Origin: Maricaulis sp047308265
GTDB taxonomy: Bacteria > Pseudomonadota > Alphaproteobacteria > Caulobacterales > Maricaulaceae
DNA length: 64,000 nt
NCBI RefSeq assembly: GCF_047308265.1
Contig: NZ_JBKQWY010000004.1
Coordinates: 30,771 to 94,770, forward strand
Direction: 5' to 3'
This document shows, piece by piece, positions 42,278 to 50,439 of this stretch. The notes under the pieces are model-generated. The model had not been told where the DNA came from. It made no database searches and was given only the letters and a program-made list of their open reading frames with translations. Positions within the stretch are counted from its first letter, which is position 1, and each line of letters begins with the position of its first letter. The position numbers and the translations under genes were made by a program.

Positions 42278-42961
42278 TTACTGGAACGGGTTCAGTTTTT
42301 TCAGCCAGTACTGCAGACCGCCGCGATTTTCCTTGCGGTCGAGCTCTTCCTGCGAGGTGAGGAAGGTGGTCTGCACCACAAATCGTTCGCCTTCGAACGG
42401 CAGATGGCCGTGCCAGGAATTGTCGGCGCGCAGGAAGGCAAAGACATAGCCCTGCAGCGGCGGCACTTCCTCGGTGAAGTCCTCGAAATCATCCTTGCCA
42501 TTGAGCACGCGGATACAACCCGCGCCCGTGCCATCCCATTCCGGATTGAGATAGGTCAGCATGGTCAGGATTTTCGACTTGCTGTCATTGTGGATCGGGC
42601 CATCGGACAGCTGGGACAGGCGACGCACGGTGATCATGCGCGGCTTGTCGGTCAGGTCGATGCCGAAATTCTCGCTCAGCACCTCGGCCAGGAGCGGCGA
42701 GTTGAGATCGTCCATCAAACGCGCAAACGCGCCGGACGCCTCCAGCTTGGACAGGGGCAGATATCCCGGCTTGTCGATCAAGGGATAATCGGCGCGGATC
42801 GCAGCACTGTCCGTATCGGCCACAGCCTCGGACGCGATGAAATAGCTATAAGGCTCGCGCTTGACGTCAGCCCGGCGCAGCGCGTCGAAATCCATGATGC
42901 CGCCCGGACCGGTCTTGCCAACCATTTCGTCCGACACGACGCCCTCAACCCCATCGGCCAT
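42278..42961 (-). CDS. 2-oxoglutarate/Fe(II)-dependent oxygenase-like protein
   Basis: 227 aa. The jelly-roll core shows H-x-D in PIHNDSKSKILTMLTYLN (Fe ligands), CIRVLNGKDDF, the distal His in NSWHGHLPF and the 2OG-binding Arg candidate in GERFVVQTTF. This is the prolyl-4-hydroxylase-like arrangement. N-terminal residues EPYSYFIASEAVADTDSAAIRADYP fit the family entry helix. The substrate is unknown. An extended -10 promoter lies about 50 bp upstream, and the gene has its own terminator, so it is monocistronic. Confidence 0.83.
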   Translation of the reverse strand: MADGVEGVVSDEMVGKTGPGGIMDFDALRRADVKREPYSYFIASEAVADTDSAAIRADYPLIDKPGYLPLSKLEASGAFARLMDDLNSPLLAEVLSENFGIDLTDKPRMITVRRLSQLSDGPIHNDSKSKILTMLTYLNPEWDGTGAGCIRVLNGKDDFEDFTEEVPPLQGYVFAFLRADNSWHGHLPFEGERFVVQTTFLTSQEELDRKENRGGLQYWLKKLNPFQ

Positions 42962-43008
42962 GATGCCTTACTCCCACTATTCCTGTGCGCTCAAATTACG
43001 CAGCGCAG

Positions 43009-43034
43009 ATTATAACACACCGTGAGCCGTTCAA
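43009..43034 (-). promoter_or_regulatory. Promoter of the 2OG oxygenase gene
   Basis: On the minus strand TATAAT (43014-43009) is preceded by TGT, giving an extended -10 (TGnTATAAT). TTGAAC (43034-43029) is a -35-like box, but only 14 bp away, so the extended -10 is the stronger evidence. It sits just downstream of the ATP12 stop. Confidence 0.5.
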
Positions 43035-43036
43035 GC

Positions 43037-43798
43037 TCAGGCCTGCGCGGCCAAAGCGCGCAGCAGGGCGTCGACCTGCTCCAACTCGATTTTCAGCCGG
43101 GCCAGCCGCTCTGCTGCCTCGTGATCCTCGCCCCACTGGCTGATCTGGAAATGCTCGTCCAGGGTCGAAAGCGTGAAGGCTTCACCACCATTAATGCGCC
43201 CCTTGAGCAGGGCCAGACCGAGAATTGCCGAGCCACACACCGCCGTGGCGTGGGCCAGGCAGGTCAGCGTCCAGTGATCCAGACCGTGTGTGGCGGCGAG
43301 AACCTGGCTCAGGGCGACCGGATCCTGATCGATCGGCATCAACCCCTGCGCCGCCGCGAAATGCGCATCCAGCGTCTCCTCGGCCCAGCCGAGCAGCGGA
43401 TCCCAGGCGGCGCTCTGGGCGGCCACCAGTTCGGCGGGTTCAGGTGCGCGGAAGCACAACAGATCCGTCGAGGCGTATTTCACGATTTCCGCCCGGGTCT
43501 CCTCCATCACCTGGCTGACCCGGTCGAGGGCGACAAAGACCAGGCGTGTGGCCGGCATGTTGGGCGCGTCGATACGCTCGCCCTGGGCCGCCCATTCCGC
43601 CGCCACCAGATCCGCAGCCGCCTGTGTGGGCAGGCTCAGGGATTGCCGGGCCGGTGTTTTCACCGCACGCCCGTCCAGCAGGATGGCGAACCCGTCCGCC
43701 ATCGCCTCGACCGTCACCGTCTCGTAGAAACGTTTGGGCAGGCTGTCCTCCCGGCTGGGTATTTTCACACCGGGCTTGGTGTCATAGGTCTGTGTCAT
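43037..43798 (-). CDS. ATP12-family chaperone for F1-ATPase assembly
   Basis: 253 aa. ATP12 features: KRFYETVTVE, FAILLDGRAVKTPARQSLSLPTQ, LVAAEWAAQGERIDAPNMPATRLV, TDLLCFRAPEPAELVAAQ and DPLLGWAEE. ATP12 binds the F1 alpha subunit during assembly in alphaproteobacteria and mitochondria. It is the last gene of crcB-rluC-HAD-ATP12. Its start overlaps the HAD stop by 4 nt (ATGA), so translation is coupled. Normal length. Confidence 0.92.
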   Translation of the reverse strand: MTQTYDTKPGVKIPSREDSLPKRFYETVTVEAMADGFAILLDGRAVKTPARQSLSLPTQAAADLVAAEWAAQGERIDAPNMPATRLVFVALDRVSQVMEETRAEIVKYASTDLLCFRAPEPAELVAAQSAAWDPLLGWAEETLDAHFAAAQGLMPIDQDPVALSQVLAATHGLDHWTLTCLAHATAVCGSAILGLALLKGRINGGEAFTLSTLDEHFQISQWGEDHEAAERLARLKIELEQVDALLRALAAQA

Positions 43799-44490
43799 GC
43801 AGGTGTCTTTTCCACGCGGGCCGCAAAAGCGTCCAGCGCTGCGTTCAGTGCGGTAAAATCATGGTGGATCTCGTGGGCCTCGGCGGCCTCGATCTCATCC
43901 ACCCGATGAAAGCCCCAACTTACACCCAGCGTATGAACGCCGGCATTGCGGCCCATGGTGATGTCGAAACTGGTATCGCCGATCATCACGGCCTGGTGCG
44001 CATCGGTCCCCGTCTCCTTGAGGGCATCAAGCACCATGCGCGGATGTGGTTTGCCTGGACCGTGATCCACGGTCTGGAATGTATCGAAAAAGCGATGCAG
44101 GTCGTGATCTTCAAACACCCGGTCCAGCCCGCGACGCGCCTTGCCGGTGGCCACGCCCAGCAACCAGCCTTCATCGGCCAGCCGCTCAATGGTCTCGCGT
44201 GCCCCCTCATAGAGCGGCTCATAAAAGCCCGGCTCCTGGCGCTGCTCCACAAAGGCTTCCTTGTAATAGGTCGCTAGCTGCCCGACCCGAAGCTCGGGAT
44301 AATCTTCAGGGGCCAGGCGCCGCACGGCCTCGGTCAGTTCGAGACCCACAATCGTTCGCGTGCGATCATAATCAATCCCGCCCAGGCCGGCGCGTTGAAA
44401 CGCGCGATCCATGGCCTGCTGGATGACCTGGCGACTGTCAACAATTGTGCCGTCGACATCCCAGATTGCCAGTTTGAGGTCTGTACTCAT
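43795..44490 (-). CDS. HAD-family hydrolase, phosphoglycolate phosphatase-like
   Basis: 231 aa. HAD motifs: WDVDGTIVDS (nucleophile Asp), GVATGKARRGL, KPHPRMVLDALKE and MIGDTSFDITMGRNAGV. A helical cap domain lies at about 20-90. It is related to Gph, though substrate is not certain. Many alphaproteobacteria have this gene between rluC and the ATP12 gene. Overlaps of 4 nt on each side (44487-44490 with rluC, 43795-43798 with ATP12) indicate one operon. Confidence 0.9.
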   Translation of the reverse strand: MSTDLKLAIWDVDGTIVDSRQVIQQAMDRAFQRAGLGGIDYDRTRTIVGLELTEAVRRLAPEDYPELRVGQLATYYKEAFVEQRQEPGFYEPLYEGARETIERLADEGWLLGVATGKARRGLDRVFEDHDLHRFFDTFQTVDHGPGKPHPRMVLDALKETGTDAHQAVMIGDTSFDITMGRNAGVHTLGVSWGFHRVDEIEAAEAHEIHHDFTALNAALDAFAARVEKTPA

Positions 44491-45479
44491 GCCAGTTGGT
44501 CCTCGATCATATCGGGATGGGCGTCACGAATATCAAAGCCCAGCTTGCCATAGATTTTTGCCAGCGCCGGCGGCAGATCGGCCTCGATCACCAGAGGAGC
44601 GCCTTTCGAGCGAGGAATTTCCAGACGCCGGGCATGCAGGCACAGACGCTGATCGAGGTCTTCCGGAGCGGGTCGGTGACAGGTGTATTTCTTGTCGCCC
44701 AGAATGGCTGTGCCCATGGCCGCGAGATGGACCCGTAGCTGGTGGGTCCGCCCCGTCACGGGACGCAGCGCTACCCAGCTGGCCTTCTGGCCCGCCTCGG
44801 CAACCACGGTATAGCGTGTCAGGGCGTGCTGTGCGCCATCATCACCATGGCCCGCCGCAACCATGATCTCGCGATCGGGATCGCCGCCCGCTCCGGCCGT
44901 TTTGCGCATGAAACCCTTGATCTCACCCAGCTTGGGCTTGGGCACGCCGATGGCAATCGCCCAATAGGTCTTGCGGGTCTTATGCGACTGGAAGGCCTTG
45001 GCCAGTCGTGCGGTCGATGCCGGCGTCTTGCCGACCACCAGAACGCCGCTGGTATCCTTGTCCAGCCGATGCACCAGGCGCGGACGTTGTAGCCCCTCGC
45101 CAAACGCATCCAGGAGTCCATCGAGATGGCGGGTGGTCTTCGATCCGCCCTGCACGGCCAGTCCCTGGGGTTTGTTGAAGGCGATCAGCTCGTCATCCTC
45201 ATAGATCACCAGAGATTTGACGTAGTCGATATCTTGCTCGCTCAGGCGCGGACGATGCGTCTGCTCGCCGGGTTCCGGCAAGGGTGGGACGCGGACCAGC
45301 TGGCCAGCCTCGACCCGGGCATCGGGCTTGACCCGACCACCATCAATCCGGATCTGACCCTTGCGGCACAGTTTCTGGACCTGGACGTGGGAGATATGGG
45401 GAAAGCGCCGCTTGAACCACTTGTCGAGTCGCGCTCCGGCCTCCCCCGTTTCCACCGTCAATGTCTGCACACCGCTCAT
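44487..45479 (-). CDS. rluC: Pseudouridine synthase of the RluC/RluD family
   Basis: 330 aa. N-terminal S4 RNA-binding domain (RLDKWFKRRFP, VQVQKLCRKGQIRIDG), then the RluA-type catalytic domain with HRLDKDTSGVLVV (catalytic Asp), VTGRTHQLRVHLA and LHARRLEIP. It modifies 23S rRNA uridines (955/2504/2580 in E. coli RluC); the exact target here is inferred. ATG 45479 is used, and the frame continues far upstream through crcB and beyond but is not coding. It overlaps crcB by 4 nt. Confidence 0.92.
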   Translation of the reverse strand: MSGVQTLTVETGEAGARLDKWFKRRFPHISHVQVQKLCRKGQIRIDGGRVKPDARVEAGQLVRVPPLPEPGEQTHRPRLSEQDIDYVKSLVIYEDDELIAFNKPQGLAVQGGSKTTRHLDGLLDAFGEGLQRPRLVHRLDKDTSGVLVVGKTPASTARLAKAFQSHKTRKTYWAIAIGVPKPKLGEIKGFMRKTAGAGGDPDREIMVAAGHGDDGAQHALTRYTVVAEAGQKASWVALRPVTGRTHQLRVHLAAMGTAILGDKKYTCHRPAPEDLDQRLCLHARRLEIPRSKGAPLVIEADLPPALAKIYGKLGFDIRDAHPDMIEDQLA

Positions 45480-45859
45480 CCGGTGACCTTTCGCATTATC
45501 ATCAGCCCGGCCATGACAGCCCCCGCCGATAGGACAACCGAAACGCTCATATAAGCCAGGGCCATGCCCCATGCCTTGCGTTCCAGCATCACGACAAGTT
45601 CGAGCGAGAAGGCGGAGAATGTCGTGAACCCGCCCAAAAATCCAATTCCGGCCGCATGCCGCAGCCAGTGCGTATCCGTCTTGCCCCAGGCCGCCAGCGC
45701 CCCGATGAGAACGCCCATCGCAAGCGAACCCACCAAGTTTACAGCCAGCGTTCCCCACGGCAGTCCCGGTCCGACCAGTCGCAGGGCGAGCTGTCCGACC
45801 AGATGACGGCTTATTGCCCCCAAGGCACCCCCGGCACCGATCAAGAGAAGAGTCTGCAT
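45476..45859 (-). CDS. crcB: Fluoride channel CrcB/Fluc
   Basis: 127 aa with four helices. Signatures: GGALGAISRHL at the N-terminus, WGTLAVNLVGSLAMGVLIG, and GFLGGFTTFSAFSLE, which carries the Phe-box. Fluc dimers export F- in the inner membrane. The upstream 253 bp have no recognisable fluoride riboswitch. First gene of a minus-strand operon (crcB-rluC-HAD-ATP12). Confidence 0.93.
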   Translation of the reverse strand: MQTLLLIGAGGALGAISRHLVGQLALRLVGPGLPWGTLAVNLVGSLAMGVLIGALAAWGKTDTHWLRHAAGIGFLGGFTTFSAFSLELVVMLERKAWGMALAYMSVSVVLSAGAVMAGLMIMRKVTG

Positions 45860-46072
45860 GCGCGGACCTGTTCTGCGCGGTTGTCGCCCGCCAAACCCAT
45901 GGAATGGAAGATGTGGGGGCGAAGGGCAAGGCAGAAGCGCTGTTTGATGAGCCCAGCCTCACCAAATCATGCACATTTTGTAACATTACATAGTTAGCCA
46001 TGCGTTTACGCAATGGCGCCTTCCTGAAACGTCTGTTCTGATTTTTCCGAAACCGCCTATCTATGCTCACGA

Positions 46073-46091
46073 ATGTCGGATCCGCCGACAT
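46073..46091 (+). repeat. Hairpin in the leader of the 33-codon gene
   Basis: ATGTCGG (46073-46079) and CCGACAT (46085-46091) form a perfect 7-bp stem with a 5-nt loop (ATCCG). It ends about 10 nt before the SD (AAGGAAAG) of the small ORF at 46113, so it may control that ORF or stabilise its RNA. Confidence 0.5.
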
Positions 46092-46112
46092 GTGTACGCA
46101 AAGGAAAGTCTT

Positions 46113-46214
46113 ATGAACCGTTTTTCTCAATCCATGACGATCGTTCTCAATGTTCTGCTGGCCGGTGGTGTGATCACCATTATGGGCCTGAGCCTCTCCA
46201 GCACGATTGCCTGA
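46113..46214 (+). CDS. 33-aa single-helix membrane peptide
   Basis: ATG 46113 to TGA 46212-46214. The product starts MNRFSQSM and has one hydrophobic segment (TIVLNVLLAGGVITIMGLSL) with a short polar end. AAGGAAAG lies 7-9 nt upstream, a leader hairpin sits ahead of that and an intrinsic terminator begins 12 nt after the stop. The gene is thus a self-contained unit. It is probably a small inner-membrane protein. Function is unknown, and a leader-peptide or sRNA role is possible. Confidence 0.6.
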   Translation: MNRFSQSMTIVLNVLLAGGVITIMGLSLSSTIA

Positions 46215-46226
46215 TCTGTCAGCGTT

Positions 46227-46256
46227 CGGCCGGTTGATCCGGCCGTTTCTGCTTTT
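46227..46256 (+). terminator. Intrinsic terminator of the 33-codon gene
   Basis: CGGCCGG (46227-46233) pairs with CCGGCCG (46239-46245) over loop TTGAT, followed by TTTCTGCTTTT (46246-46256). It is plus-strand and lies 12 bp after the small ORF stop. Confidence 0.85.
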
Positions 46257-46337
46257 ACTGACCGGTTGATCACACTGGATGTTTCCGTTACGCGGCGCTG
46301 TGGCTAAACTGCTGCTCTGCAAAACGGGAGAGTTCGA

Positions 46338-47009
46338 ATGATCACCGCCCTTCTGGCGATTAGTCTGCTTCATCTTCAGGACACATCCCCAACGACCGAC
46401 GCCCCCGCTGTCGCGGTCGAGGCTCTGCTGGATGACTTCCGCAGGGGATTTGCCCGCGAGGCCGAAATCATGGGCGAGGTTGCCGACTGGCAGGCCCGAG
46501 AGCGCCATTTACAGACCCGCATCATCGCCGCCATACGCCGCGAAGACATTGCTCCGGAACTACGAGCCGACTATCTCGGTGGTGTTCAGGCCCAGGCCAG
46601 AGACTTTCAGCTCAGACGCGCCCGATGGGCCACGGACCGGGTCGCTGAACCCGGTTTTGCCCGTCGCCTGGGCGATGCATCGGCAGCGGCACGACAGGTT
46701 CTACTCTGGTCGGAACAGGATCCGGACAGCCTCGCGATACGTGTCGAGGCACTGGAACCCGCTGCGCGCTTAGGCACCTATGAAGCCCAGACCTATGCCG
46801 AGCTCGCCGATATTCTCGCACTGAGCCAGAATAATCGCCAGATCTATGGGACCCAGACCGAATGCGTCAACGGCCTCATCGCGACCTCGCCGATCCGCGC
46901 GGCCGGGCGTGTCAATCAGCGCCGCGAACGCATTGGTCTTCAGCCTCTGGACACAGCACCCTCCGATGTGGGCGAAGCCTGTACGCCGGAACTCGCCGGA
47001 GCCGAGTAA
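46338..47009 (+). CDS. DUF6624-like protein
   Basis: 223 aa with a short hydrophobic start (MITALLAISLLHL). The C-terminal half has YAELADILALSQNNRQIYGTQTECVNG and RERIGLQPL, the pattern of DUF6624 proteins in which N-x-Q-x-YGTQ is conserved. The function is unknown. ATG 46338 follows GGGAGAG. It lies on the opposite strand to rarA, converging with a 7-bp gap, and is an insertion in the otherwise co-directional rarA-crcB block. Confidence 0.62.
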   Translation: MITALLAISLLHLQDTSPTTDAPAVAVEALLDDFRRGFAREAEIMGEVADWQARERHLQTRIIAAIRREDIAPELRADYLGGVQAQARDFQLRRARWATDRVAEPGFARRLGDASAAARQVLLWSEQDPDSLAIRVEALEPAARLGTYEAQTYAELADILALSQNNRQIYGTQTECVNGLIATSPIRAAGRVNQRRERIGLQPLDTAPSDVGEACTPELAGAE

Positions 47010-47016
47010 GTCCGGT

Positions 47017-48345
47017 CTATCGATCCTTGCGCTGATCGCGAATGGATTGCCAGTGCTGAAGTCGTTCGCGGATCGCGGCTTCGCGACCGACCGGCTTGGG
47101 CTCGTAGAGCACCGGGCGGTCCGCGAACTCCTCGGGGAAATAGTCCTGGCCGGACACGCCGTGCTCAGCGTCATGATCATATTCATACCCAGCACCATAA
47201 CCCTGTTCTTTCATGAGCTTGGTCGGGGCATTGAGAATATGCGCCGGCGGTGAATAGGAGCCGGTCTCGCGCGCCAATTTTCGCGAGCGTTTGTAGGCGA
47301 CATAAACGGCGTTCGATTTGGGTGCGCTGGCGAGGTGAACGACCGCCTGGGCCAGGGCCAGCTCACCCTCGGGAGAGCCCAGGAATTCATAGGTCTCCTT
47401 CGCCGCAAGAGCGGCATGGACGGCCGTGCTGTCGGCCAGGCCAATATCCTCCACCGCCATACGCACGATCCGTCGAGCCAGATAGAGCGGATCTTCCCCG
47501 CCTTCGAGCATGCGGGCCATCCAGTACAGCGCGGCATCGGGGTCGGACCCACGCACGGATTTATGCAGGGCCGAGATCAGATTGTAGTGTTCATCCCGGC
47601 CCTTGTCGTAGACCGGCGCGCGTTTGTTGAGCCGCTCGGCCAGACCAGCGCGGTCAACGGGTGTATCCGCCGGAAAGCCCAGCACATCCTCGGCCAGATT
47701 CAGCAGATAACGCCCATCCCCATCCGCCATGTCGATGAGGGCCGAACGCGCCGATGCATCCAGCGGCAGGCTGCGACCGGTTTCCGCCTCGGCACGCTCC
47801 AACATTTTCTCCAGGGACACAGGTTCCAGGCGTTTGAGCACCAGAACCTGGCAACGCGACAGAAGCGCGGCGTTGAGTTCGAAAGACGGGTTTTCCGTGG
47901 TCGCGCCCACCAGCGTCACCGTGCCATCCTCGACAACGGGCAGGAAGCCGTCCTGCTGAGCCCGATTGAAGCGATGGATCTCGTCAACAAACAACAGTGT
48001 TCCGCGCCCTGAACGACGCCGTGTCCGGGCCCGTTCAAAGGCCTTTTTGAGATCCGCCACACCCGAGAAGACCGCAGACAGGGGTTCGAAATCCAGGCCA
48101 CTTTCTTCTGCCAGAAGCCGTGCAATGGTGGTTTTACCCACACCGGGCGGTCCCCAAAGAATGATCGAGGACAGGCGTCCCTGGGCTCTCATGCGCGCCA
48201 GAGGCCCCTCCCCCGTCAGGAGGTGCTCCTGTCCGATGACATCGGCGAGACGGGCCGGACGCAGCCGCTCGGCGAGCGGTGCATCTTCGGCCACCTCGGT
48301 CGATATCGGGCTGGACCCGGGTGCAGTATTGAAAAGATCGGCCAT
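47017..48345 (-). CDS. rarA: Replication-associated recombination protein A (MgsA), AAA+ ATPase
   Basis: 442 aa. Walker A GPPGVGKTT, Walker B LLFVDEIHRFN, sensor-like GATTENPSFELNAALLSRC, the arginine-finger region and a C-terminal tetramerisation/Hel308-like part with NLISALHKSVRGSDPDAALYW (quoted in part), which is a RarA hallmark. It acts at stalled forks on ssDNA gaps. The order Do protease-rarA-crcB is typical of alphaproteobacteria. Normal length. Confidence 0.95.
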   Translation of the reverse strand: MADLFNTAPGSSPISTEVAEDAPLAERLRPARLADVIGQEHLLTGEGPLARMRAQGRLSSIILWGPPGVGKTTIARLLAEESGLDFEPLSAVFSGVADLKKAFERARTRRRSGRGTLLFVDEIHRFNRAQQDGFLPVVEDGTVTLVGATTENPSFELNAALLSRCQVLVLKRLEPVSLEKMLERAEAETGRSLPLDASARSALIDMADGDGRYLLNLAEDVLGFPADTPVDRAGLAERLNKRAPVYDKGRDEHYNLISALHKSVRGSDPDAALYWMARMLEGGEDPLYLARRIVRMAVEDIGLADSTAVHAALAAKETYEFLGSPEGELALAQAVVHLASAPKSNAVYVAYKRSRKLARETGSYSPPAHILNAPTKLMKEQGYGAGYEYDHDAEHGVSGQDYFPEEFADRPVLYEPKPVGREAAIRERLQHWQSIRDQRKDR

Positions 48346-48468
48346 CAGGCTCCAAGACCCTTATCCAGAACATGTTGGCATCAGGATCGAGCCATCCGCG
48401 TGACGCGTCTAGCCATAATATGCAGAGCGCCACTTCAATTCCCGAGATGGGGCCCGACATCTGGCCCG

Positions 48469-49875
48469 TCAGCGTCGTCGAAGGTTCAGCGTGGCTTCCT
48501 GACGTTCACCCCGGCGCTCGATCACCACAGGCCAGCGACGCTCACCCTCAAAGCGGGCCAGAACATCCTGTACGTCCTCGACCGTCTCGACCGGCTCTCC
48601 CATGACTTCAATGAGGATATCGCCGGGCCTGAAACCGGCATAATTGGCCTGGGTGCGGCGCTCGACCCGGAAAACCGCCAGTCCGTCTGCAAAGGGATCA
48701 ACCCCGACCGTTTCATTGAAGGCCGGCGACAGTTCGACCAAAATGATACCATCCAGGGGATGTGCGCCCTCTAGACGGACCCGGTCCGGCTCACGAATGC
48801 CCGGTGCGGGCAGGACGGGAACATCCACATCCAGTGTCTCACCCTCCCGCAGGATGGTGAAACGAGCATCCTCACCATTGGCACGGGTGGCCAGGTGGAA
48901 ACGCGCTCCGGATTCGTCGTTCACATCGCGGCCATCCACAGCCAGCACGATATCCCCGCGCAACAGGCCGGCATCATCGGCCGCGGCACCGGGGTAAATC
49001 TCGTTGACGACCGCGCCGCGGGGTCGGTCCAGTCCGAACACATCGGCCAGGTCGCCGGTCACCGGTTGCAGGCGTGCGCCCAACCATGGCCGGATCAACT
49101 CGCCCTCGCTCATCGCGGAATCCACCACACGCCGAACCATTTCCACGGGAATGGCAAAGCCGATACCATTCGATCCGCCCGAGCGCGAAAAGATCATGGT
49201 GTTTACGCCGATCAACTCGCCTTCCATATTCACCAGCGCGCCACCGGAATTGCCCGGATTGATCGCAGCGTCTGTCTGGATGAAGGAGCCGAAATCAGCG
49301 CGTCCGACATCTGTGCGTGCCAGAGCCGAGACAATCCCGCTGGTCACTGTCTGCCCCACACCAAAGGGATTGCCGATCGCAAGGACAAGATCACCCACCT
49401 CATTGTCTGCGGTCATGTCGAACGGCAGGACAGGCAGGGGTTCATCCGCCTCGATGCGTAGCACCGCCAGGTCCGTCGCCTCATCGGTCAAAAGAATCTC
49501 AGCTTCAAACTCGCGACGATCCGCAAGCACCACACGCAGCGCGTCGGAATTGGCCACGACATGGTGATTGGTCACCACAATGCCCGACGGTTCGACAATC
49601 ACGCCAGAGCCAAGGGAATTCTGTTCGCGTTCCGCAGTCCGGTTGGAAAAGAAGGAGACGCGCTGGCGTACGGTACGGGTCGAATAAACATTGACCACAG
49701 CCGGAGCCGCCTCGGACACGATCGGCGCATAGGACAGCCGCACCTGGTGCTGATTATCCGGAACGATACGATCGGGTGCGCCAGCCAGTTCAGCGTTTTG
49801 CGCCTGAACGGGCAAGGTAGTGAGAGACAGGGCGGAGGCCAGAACGGCGAGAGTGTGTTTGAGCATGAAGGCCAT
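48469..49875 (-). CDS. Periplasmic Do-family serine protease (DegP/DegQ type)
   Basis: 468 aa with a signal peptide (MLKHTLAVLASALSLTTLPVQA). The catalytic triad is His in VTNHHVVANS, Asp in ATDLAVLRIE, and Ser in GNSGGALV. Two PDZ domains follow (about 270-360 and 380-465; LRGDIVLAVDGRDV, FRPGDILIEVMGEPV). It should degrade or chaperone misfolded envelope proteins. ATG 49875 and ATG 49866 are both possible starts, neither with a good SD. It is preceded by the ribosomal-operon terminator, so it has its own promoter. Confidence 0.92.
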   Translation of the reverse strand: MAFMLKHTLAVLASALSLTTLPVQAQNAELAGAPDRIVPDNQHQVRLSYAPIVSEAAPAVVNVYSTRTVRQRVSFFSNRTAEREQNSLGSGVIVEPSGIVVTNHHVVANSDALRVVLADRREFEAEILLTDEATDLAVLRIEADEPLPVLPFDMTADNEVGDLVLAIGNPFGVGQTVTSGIVSALARTDVGRADFGSFIQTDAAINPGNSGGALVNMEGELIGVNTMIFSRSGGSNGIGFAIPVEMVRRVVDSAMSEGELIRPWLGARLQPVTGDLADVFGLDRPRGAVVNEIYPGAAADDAGLLRGDIVLAVDGRDVNDESGARFHLATRANGEDARFTILREGETLDVDVPVLPAPGIREPDRVRLEGAHPLDGIILVELSPAFNETVGVDPFADGLAVFRVERRTQANYAGFRPGDILIEVMGEPVETVEDVQDVLARFEGERRWPVVIERRGERQEATLNLRRR

Positions 49876-49896
49876 ATAGTCAGAACGATAGGCAAG

Positions 49897-49929
49897 AAAA
49901 AGGCGGCACGTTTAAGAAACATGCCGCCT
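49897..49929 (-). terminator. Terminator of the ribosomal/alpha operon
   Basis: AGGCGGCA (49901-49908) and TGCCGCCT (49922-49929) form an 8-bp stem over a 13-nt loop. On the minus strand the stem is followed by TTTTTC (from 49901 down). It lies 49 bp past the rplQ stop. Confidence 0.9.
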
Positions 49930-49977
49930 CATCACATCTCATCCGGTCTGAACCGGTCATGACTAAGGCTTTACAGC

Positions 49978-50394
49978 CTAGTCATTCGCCTCTTCAGCTT
50001 CGAGGCGGGCGCGATCAGCCGCACCTTTCGCAGACGGATCACGATCCACCAGCTCGATCACGGCCATCGGCGCATTATCGCCATGGCGGAAACCGGCCTT
50101 GAGAACGCGGGTGTAACCCCCATTCCGTTCGGCGTAACGACCGCCAAGAACGTCGAACAGCTTTTTGACCTGTTCTTCATTGCGAACCTTGGACTGGGCC
50201 AGACGACGTCCGTGAATATCACCACGCTTGGCCAGCGTGACGAGCTTCTCGACGAACGGAGCCAGTTCCTTGGCCTTCGGCAGGGTAGTAACAATCTGCT
50301 CGTGCTCGATCAGGGACGCAGCCATATTGGCCAGCATCGCCTTGCGGTGCGAGTGCGTGCGATTGAGCTTGCGGTGTGCAATGCCGTGACGCAT
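49978..50394 (-). CDS. rplQ: 50S ribosomal protein L17
   Basis: 138 aa. Starts MRHGIAHRKLNRTHSHRKAML, the universal L17 N-terminus, then LIEHEQIVTTLPKAKEL and GGYTRVLKAGFRHGDNAPMAVIEL. It has an acidic/Ala C-terminal tail typical of alphaproteobacteria. It lies near the peptide exit region of the large subunit. It is the last gene of the operon, 45 bp after rpoA and before the terminator. Confidence 0.97.
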   Translation of the reverse strand: MRHGIAHRKLNRTHSHRKAMLANMAASLIEHEQIVTTLPKAKELAPFVEKLVTLAKRGDIHGRRLAQSKVRNEEQVKKLFDVLGGRYAERNGGYTRVLKAGFRHGDNAPMAVIELVDRDPSAKGAADRARLEAEEAND

Positions 50395-50439
50395 GGCAAA
50401 ATCTCCTCAGACCCTAAGGGGGTGCCTCCCGGCAGCCGC

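Noticed and set aside
45993..46009. CtrA-like site TTAGCCATGCGTTTA ahead of the 33-codon gene
   Set aside because: Two mismatches to TTAA-N7-TTAA; too weak to call without a genome-wide matrix score.
45860..46072. Possible fluoride riboswitch upstream of crcB
   Set aside because: No GGNGAUGG-like conserved core or pseudoknot pattern was visible on the minus strand.
45480..46508. Upstream extension of the rluC frame (to 46508)
   Set aside because: It runs through crcB and the small gene; pseudouridine synthases start near the S4 domain, as ATG 45479 does.
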